Shown piece after piece: positions 59,901-64,000 of a stretch of 64,000 nt of DNA. Source of the stretch: Ophioderma brevispina (Eukaryota > Echinodermata > Ophiuroidea > Amphilepidida > Ophiodermatidae); assembly GCA_023653785.1 (NCBI GenBank), contig JAMKCH010002885.1:1-64000 (forward strand), in the 5' to 3' direction. The notes under the pieces were generated by a model, which saw nothing but the letters and a program-made list of their open reading frames with translations, was not told the DNA's origin and did not search any database. The first letter of the stretch is position 1, and each line of letters begins with the position of its first letter. Both the position numbers and the translations under genes were made by a program.

Positions 59901-62145
59901 AGACTGGGTGGGAGGATGGTGCCTCTGACCAAACTGGCTCAATGAAGTTTCCACATTGAGTCCAGCCATGCTCAGTAGGCAGTGGAATATCCTACAAGGT
60001 ACATCTGCTCTCTTCCACTGCGCTACTCTGTAGGTTGTGCGAATACATAGCTGGTATGCACCAAATTCTCTAGGATCCCAGTAAACCCTGTTCCACCAGC
60101 ACCACATGAGACTTTAAAAATATCATGAAAGTCTCTTCCATAGTTTTGTCAACTGCACATCTGTTTCCTGGTGTCTGAGAGTGGGCTACAGATATAGCTC
60201 TTTTCTAGAAGCGGTGTAGCACCAGGATTACTTTCGAGGTTGGTGAGGAAAATGTCAAACCAAGCAAGGTATCTGGCATATTTCATTCCTCCAAAGGCGA
60301 AAAATAGATCTGCCATTTCACCCATACCCTACACCCAACACGCATGATCTAGGAATGACAACCAGAATGTCTGTCTTTCCTAGTTCTCGATTCCTAACTC
60401 TTTCTTGGAAGCCATGTAGTCACTCAGGTATTCTTCGGTGGTGTGGTCCTGGAGTGCTACTTTAAGATGTTCTGCATTACAACCTTCTGTACAGTTGCTC
60501 GCTCACTCAGATGTACTTCAGTTCTGCTTTTTTGTCTCACATCTTTCTCTAAGTACTTTTTTTCTGATTCAAGTGGGCATCTTTTTCAGATATAGTAGTC
60601 TGTAACTCTTTTTTGAACTCTTTTGTTCTTGTATTTATTCTTTTTCTTTGATCTGTTCTGTCAAAGTTGTTTCTACAGACACTGTTTGTCGTTGTTGACT
60701 GAGCATACTAATTTTTTTTCCATCTCCCTATCAAATGATTGCTGATGTTGACATAGCTCGCTCTGAGTGCAATTTTGGCTGCTGTATCAGTTATAGCCTT
60801 CCTCTTTCCTTTAGTAATGCTCAAGGTTGCCAGGCATTTGCTGGTTGATGTATTGCAGAAACCTCTACTTCCTACTTCTATTGGAAAGTAGTATGTAGAC
60901 CACCCTGTTTTTGCAGTCAGCCACTTGGTATTGGCACTTCTTTCTAGCTTATGCATTGGATAGGTTCACCATCTTTGTTTTGGTAGAAAATATGGTGATA
61001 TACCTTACTTATTGCACATGGTTTCTTAGAATTGATGTACCACATGCTGCACACACTTCAGAATTACTCAAATTCAAAAGTGGTCTTCTGCTAAATCTAT
61101 CAGCAGCCTAACAAGATTAAGAAAATAAAACAATCACAACAAATAACTAAAATATAAACGCTGAGTTGATTTAGTAATGATTGAAAGTTCATTGATAATA
61201 ATGTTCACAACTTGTTAAGTTGCTGTGTTTGGAGTTTTAGATACATTACATCCCAAACCATTGGCAGGAACATTGTATTATAATGTAATTACTGTCATGT
61301 TCATGACATTAAATGAAATATCATACACACCTGCTTATCATCTGTTCCAGGAGGAATGATTATTACTTCAGAGTCTTGGCTCGAACTGGCAACCTCTTGA
61401 GTTGAGTTCCTGGCTTTCAGAACTACAATCTTGTTCATAAGTCCTTGGAACACTTGTTAATATTGGCAGCTATGCAAGAGATATAGGCTTGAAACGCATT
61501 GTAACAATAACTTTCTTTCCTCCTCCCCATCCCCTCCCAAGTCAGTGTTGAAAATAATATGGAGCGAGATAGCCCAAGTGTGTCGTGCTCATGCAACATT
61601 GAAATGAGGGGGCGGGAACCAAATCTGCACAGATTGTAGTATCAGTGGCAACCTTAACAATAACACAATTTCAACTCTGAAATATCATTGTCATGTTTTC
61701 TTTTAAATCCATTGTTAAAGTGAGCTTTCAAGTTTGTAAAAAGATTAAGACTAATCTTCAAGCACAAACATATTATTTACAATCCAACATTTGTTTTTTT
61801 TTTTTAATTTTTTGTCAGCAAATCCTTACTTTTGGAAGATTGTACATTGCTTTGTTTGGGTCTATGTACGCTTGCCACAAAGTCAATTCTTCTAGAAGTT
61901 GAAGATAATCATTATTACTTGGGGACTCTTCCCTGCTCTTTTCTCACCTCATCAATGCCCCCTACCACTCCCTCAACAGGCTGAGAGATCTCTTGATTAT
62001 GTCTTTCCTTTTCCTTCTCAATGTACTCTTCATCAATTTTGTTGTCTTCCATGGCTTGCCAAATGTCAATGGCATGAGGATCTGGAGACTCGGAACCAAC
62101 TTCATGCTCAACCCCATCAGCTAACCCTTTAAGCTGATGGTTCAT
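56930..62145 (-). pseudogene. Broken minus-strand coding remnant of a multicopy invertebrate family
   Basis: Several minus-strand blocks share one orientation. 61915-62145: an acidic start (MNHQLKGLADGVE). 60708-60956: TGWSTYYFPIEVGSRGF, then STSKCLATLSITKGKRKA, a block I associate with retroelement-derived ORFs. 60250-60300: GGMKYARYLAWFDIFL. 60130-60190: PGNRCAVDKTMEETFM in shifted frames. 58880-59113: a Lys-rich helix (VVTVVVKDLLKKAKNN). 57560-57640: KVYKDHLPGGHYAALDGEE, then KHNQ and TMIGYLHTNL. The YARYL, AVDKTMEETFM and LPGGxY blocks recur in uncharacterised, highly repeated invertebrate proteins, but I cannot name the family. A Tc1-like remnant interrupts it (57870-58390). Stops and shifts are frequent. 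Introns cannot be excluded, and the blocks may come from more than one element. Confidence 0.45.
57870..58390 (+). mobile_element. Tc1-like transposase remnant
   Basis: + strand frames give MPPKGRKEKMPMEHRDMIY, then SGIKYSTRTICRV, then NRLAHLRYSLKCLKDNEQF, then DMIFADEYTIETESS and PIHVWVGISRCS, then ALLPAI. This is the order of Tc1-type transposases: helix-turn-helix, the R.....L.....W/ND block, the DE(C/S)T catalytic strand with its D, and the HVWGGIS block with the second D position. A frameshift near 58095 and a deletion between the catalytic blocks make it inactive. It sits inside the minus-strand remnant. Confidence 0.8.
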
Positions 62146-62239
62146 TTCACTTGACTACCTTTTTGTGGGCCGCCAGCATAGCTGGCAGGACCACGTTGCA
62201 ATCCATTGTGTGTGTATGTATGTTTGTGAGTGTGTATGT

Positions 62240-62992
62240 GTGTAGGGCTTATCTAAATCAGCTTGAATGGTTTGTCAGTTATTGCAATTCCAATTATTTG
62301 GAATTGGTTGTCTCTAAAACCAAAGAAATGATACTTGACTTCAGGAAACATGCTAAAACTCCAAGCCCTGTGGTTCTTAAAGATAGTACTTTGGATTGTG
62401 TCTTGTCATATAAATATCTTGGCATTATGATTGACAATAAACTCAACTGGCACACACACACATCAATTCTTTAATCAAAAGACTGAATAGCAGAATGTAC
62501 TGTCTCAGAAAACTGAACTTTTTAATGTCAATACTGAGATTCGCAGTCTATTTTACAATTCAGTGATTGAAAGTGTTTGGAGATACTGCTTATTGTGTTG
62601 GGGAGGTAGTGTCACAATAAGTGACACAGACAGATTAATAGAATTGTGAACGAGGTAGAAAGGATGTAAGAAATTGGCTGATGTGATGGATGATCATAGT
62701 CATCCGCTTCATGATCGTTTGCGGTGTCAGCTGATTCCTAGGTCCGGCCGTATGCGTCTGCCTCGTGCTTTGACAGACCGTTACCTTTCCTCCTTTGTAC
62801 CTCAGGCAATTAGGCTTCACAATTCTAGGCATCAGCGGGGTGAGCATTACATGTAGTCAACTTTTGCAGAAAATTATTTATTTTTGTATCTTTGACAAAT
62901 GCTCTTTATGTAACATGTTTGTATTTATATATATGTCTTTGAGCTCTCACATGCTAAATTTCCACCTTGGATTAATAAAGTGTGCTTGAACT

Positions 62993-63022
<30 letters not shown>
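62240..63022 (+). mobile_element. LINE 3' end with GT tail
   Basis: + strand reading: LNQLEWFVSYCNSNYLELVV, SKTKEMILDFRK, then VLSYKYLGIMIDNKLNWHTH, matching the RT end and post-RT part of CR1/L2-like LINEs (W...N.L.LN..KTKE...DF, YKYLG..ID..L.W..H). Next come RLNSRMYCLRKLNFF and LFYNSVIESV, then SGRMRLPRALTDRYLSSFVP and QAIRLHNS. It ends GGATTAATAAAGTGTGCTTG, then (GT)n at 62994-63022. The 5' part is missing. One shift near 62465 and a stop near 62650 break the frame. Confidence 0.8.
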
Positions 63023-63027
<5 letters not shown>

Positions 63028-63169
63028 CACTAAAATGTTAAGTTTTTTTTATGGAGTGGCCCACAGCCTATATTCTTTGAATATAGTGAGCGCGAAAGCC
63101 AAGAACTGCCAAATTCTAGTTTCCATTATTATAAAATAATAATAATAATAATCAAGGTTTATTTTAATC

Positions 63170-63535
63170 TCAAATCGTGGCCTATATGCCAAATTGCTAG
63201 AGACTTTACAACTTAATAATTACTAGACAGAAACAATGCAACTTGGAGGCAGCAGCTTAAACAGCGCCATATTGCAACATTCAAACACACTACACGAAAC
63301 ACACACCGGATGGGTAGTGCAAGCTTTCATGGTTCATTTGCCCATTTCAAATGAACCATGGAGAAAGTGGCATTCAGGTTTTAATCAATATCTGATATAC
63401 AAATTAAATCCCAAATGGAGTTCCCGAATTAAATCCAGCAAGTGGTCCCACTGAGATTCGATCCGAGGACCCTTTGCTCCAGAGGTAAGCTTGCTAACCA
63501 CTAGACCACGCCACTTCCTCAAAAGGTAAGCTTCA
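63170..63535 (-). repeat. tRNA-derived SINE
   Basis: On the minus strand the head reads GTGGCGTGGTCTAGTGGTTA (box A) and GGATCGAATCTCAGTGGG (box B), matching a tRNA-like promoter with a variable anticodon loop. The body extends left through a perfect 13-bp hairpin (63329-63360) to an A/T-rich end near 63170. It is not a working tRNA: the acceptor arms do not pair. Confidence 0.65.
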
Positions 63536-64000
63536 CCTGAGTGGATGCAAGAGCTGTATTAAATTTTGTCAGCAGCTGTACTCTTAAGCTCTTCCACTTG
63601 ATTCTTGAAGCTCAAAGTATCCGAGTGGTCTTCTATCTACAGATGGAGTATAAATCCTGAAAAAAACTTAATTAAATGTCACAATGCCAACATGGGATAC
63701 TCAAATCATTTTGTACAGCAGTAAAATGGTTAATCACTGTTGGGTATACCTCTGAGGGCCCAGGGCCCATATTCACAAAGCACACTTACACTTAAGTGTA
63801 AAATTACACAAGTTCTTATGTTAAGGAAAACACTTATGTGAAACCCTCAGCTGTTGCTCAATTTTTGCTCTATACAGTGCAATATTTTTACCATTTTATG
63901 TATCACCATGCTGTTTACTGGAAACATTATTTTTATATCAAAAAATACTAAATAAAATTTGATCCTTATTCTATCACAATGTCATTTTTATCCCCCTGGC
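63536..64000. other. AT-rich sequence, nothing recognised
   Basis: No exon of MTIF2 and no known repeat could be identified. A short imperfect palindrome (CACTTACACTTAAGTGTAAA) lies near 63783. Confidence 0.4.

Noticed and set aside
63440..63530. Functional tRNA gene
   Set aside because: Box A and box B are present but acceptor and anticodon arms do not pair; it is a SINE head.

Overview
This is a draft-assembly window from a large, repeat-rich animal nuclear genome. The evidence is short exons with GT/AG introns (some about 20 kb), no dense operon-like coding, and mobile elements of many classes: DIRS/Ngaro-type tyrosine-recombinase retrotransposons, LINEs, a Penelope-like fragment, Ty3/Gypsy, Tc1/mariner, MITEs and tRNA-derived SINEs. 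The protein matches and repeat families suggest a marine invertebrate, perhaps an echinoderm or other invertebrate deuterostome. That assignment is inference; the species cannot be read from the sequence.

One host gene is recognised: the nuclear gene for mitochondrial translation initiation factor 2 (MTIF2, bacterial IF2 family), on the + strand. Eight exons or exon candidates lie in order (about 2560-2652, 3659-3861, 5340-5543, 6411-6648, 11412-11552, 31295-31459, 31910-32052, 52087-52197). They run from the end of the G domain through domain II, the linker and domain III into the C-terminal initiator-tRNA-binding domain. The GTP-binding exons upstream and the last residues downstream were not found. 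Exons 3-6 are clean. Exons 1, 7 and 8 and the exon 2/3 junction carry small frame-breaking indels, and exon 2 holds an uninterrupted run of 68 A.

The introns hold nearly everything else. 5.8-13 kb: dispersed repeats, among them an AGGTCA-rich family, a tandem repeat and a TTAA-flanked MITE. 13.2-14.1 kb: a LINE fragment. 14.2-21.7 kb: a GC-rich DIRS-like retrotransposon (gag-like, RT/RNase H, tyrosine recombinase) bracketed by an inverted repeat. 22.6-24.35 kb: a Penelope-like fragment and two related terminal motifs. 24.35-30.7 kb: minus-strand DIRS/Ngaro-type element(s) with an apparent split-direct-repeat arrangement, broken by a LINE with a target duplication, a minisatellite and a 492-bp MITE.

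The 20-kb intron between the last two exons contains a head-to-tail duplication of about 4.8 kb (32.64-42.34 kb), a LINE (47.0-50.06 kb) and an inverted MITE pair near its two ends. Downstream of 52.2 kb come a second TTAA MITE, a degenerate tandem repeat, a minus-strand Ty3/Gypsy fragment, mariner/Tc1 remnants, a broken minus-strand coding remnant of a multicopy invertebrate family (56.9-62.1 kb), a LINE 3' end and a tRNA-derived SINE.

No CRISPR array, operon, rRNA, intact tRNA or intact mobile-element ORF is visible. Diverged copies differ largely by single-base indels, so assembly error must be weighed before calling anything a pseudogene.
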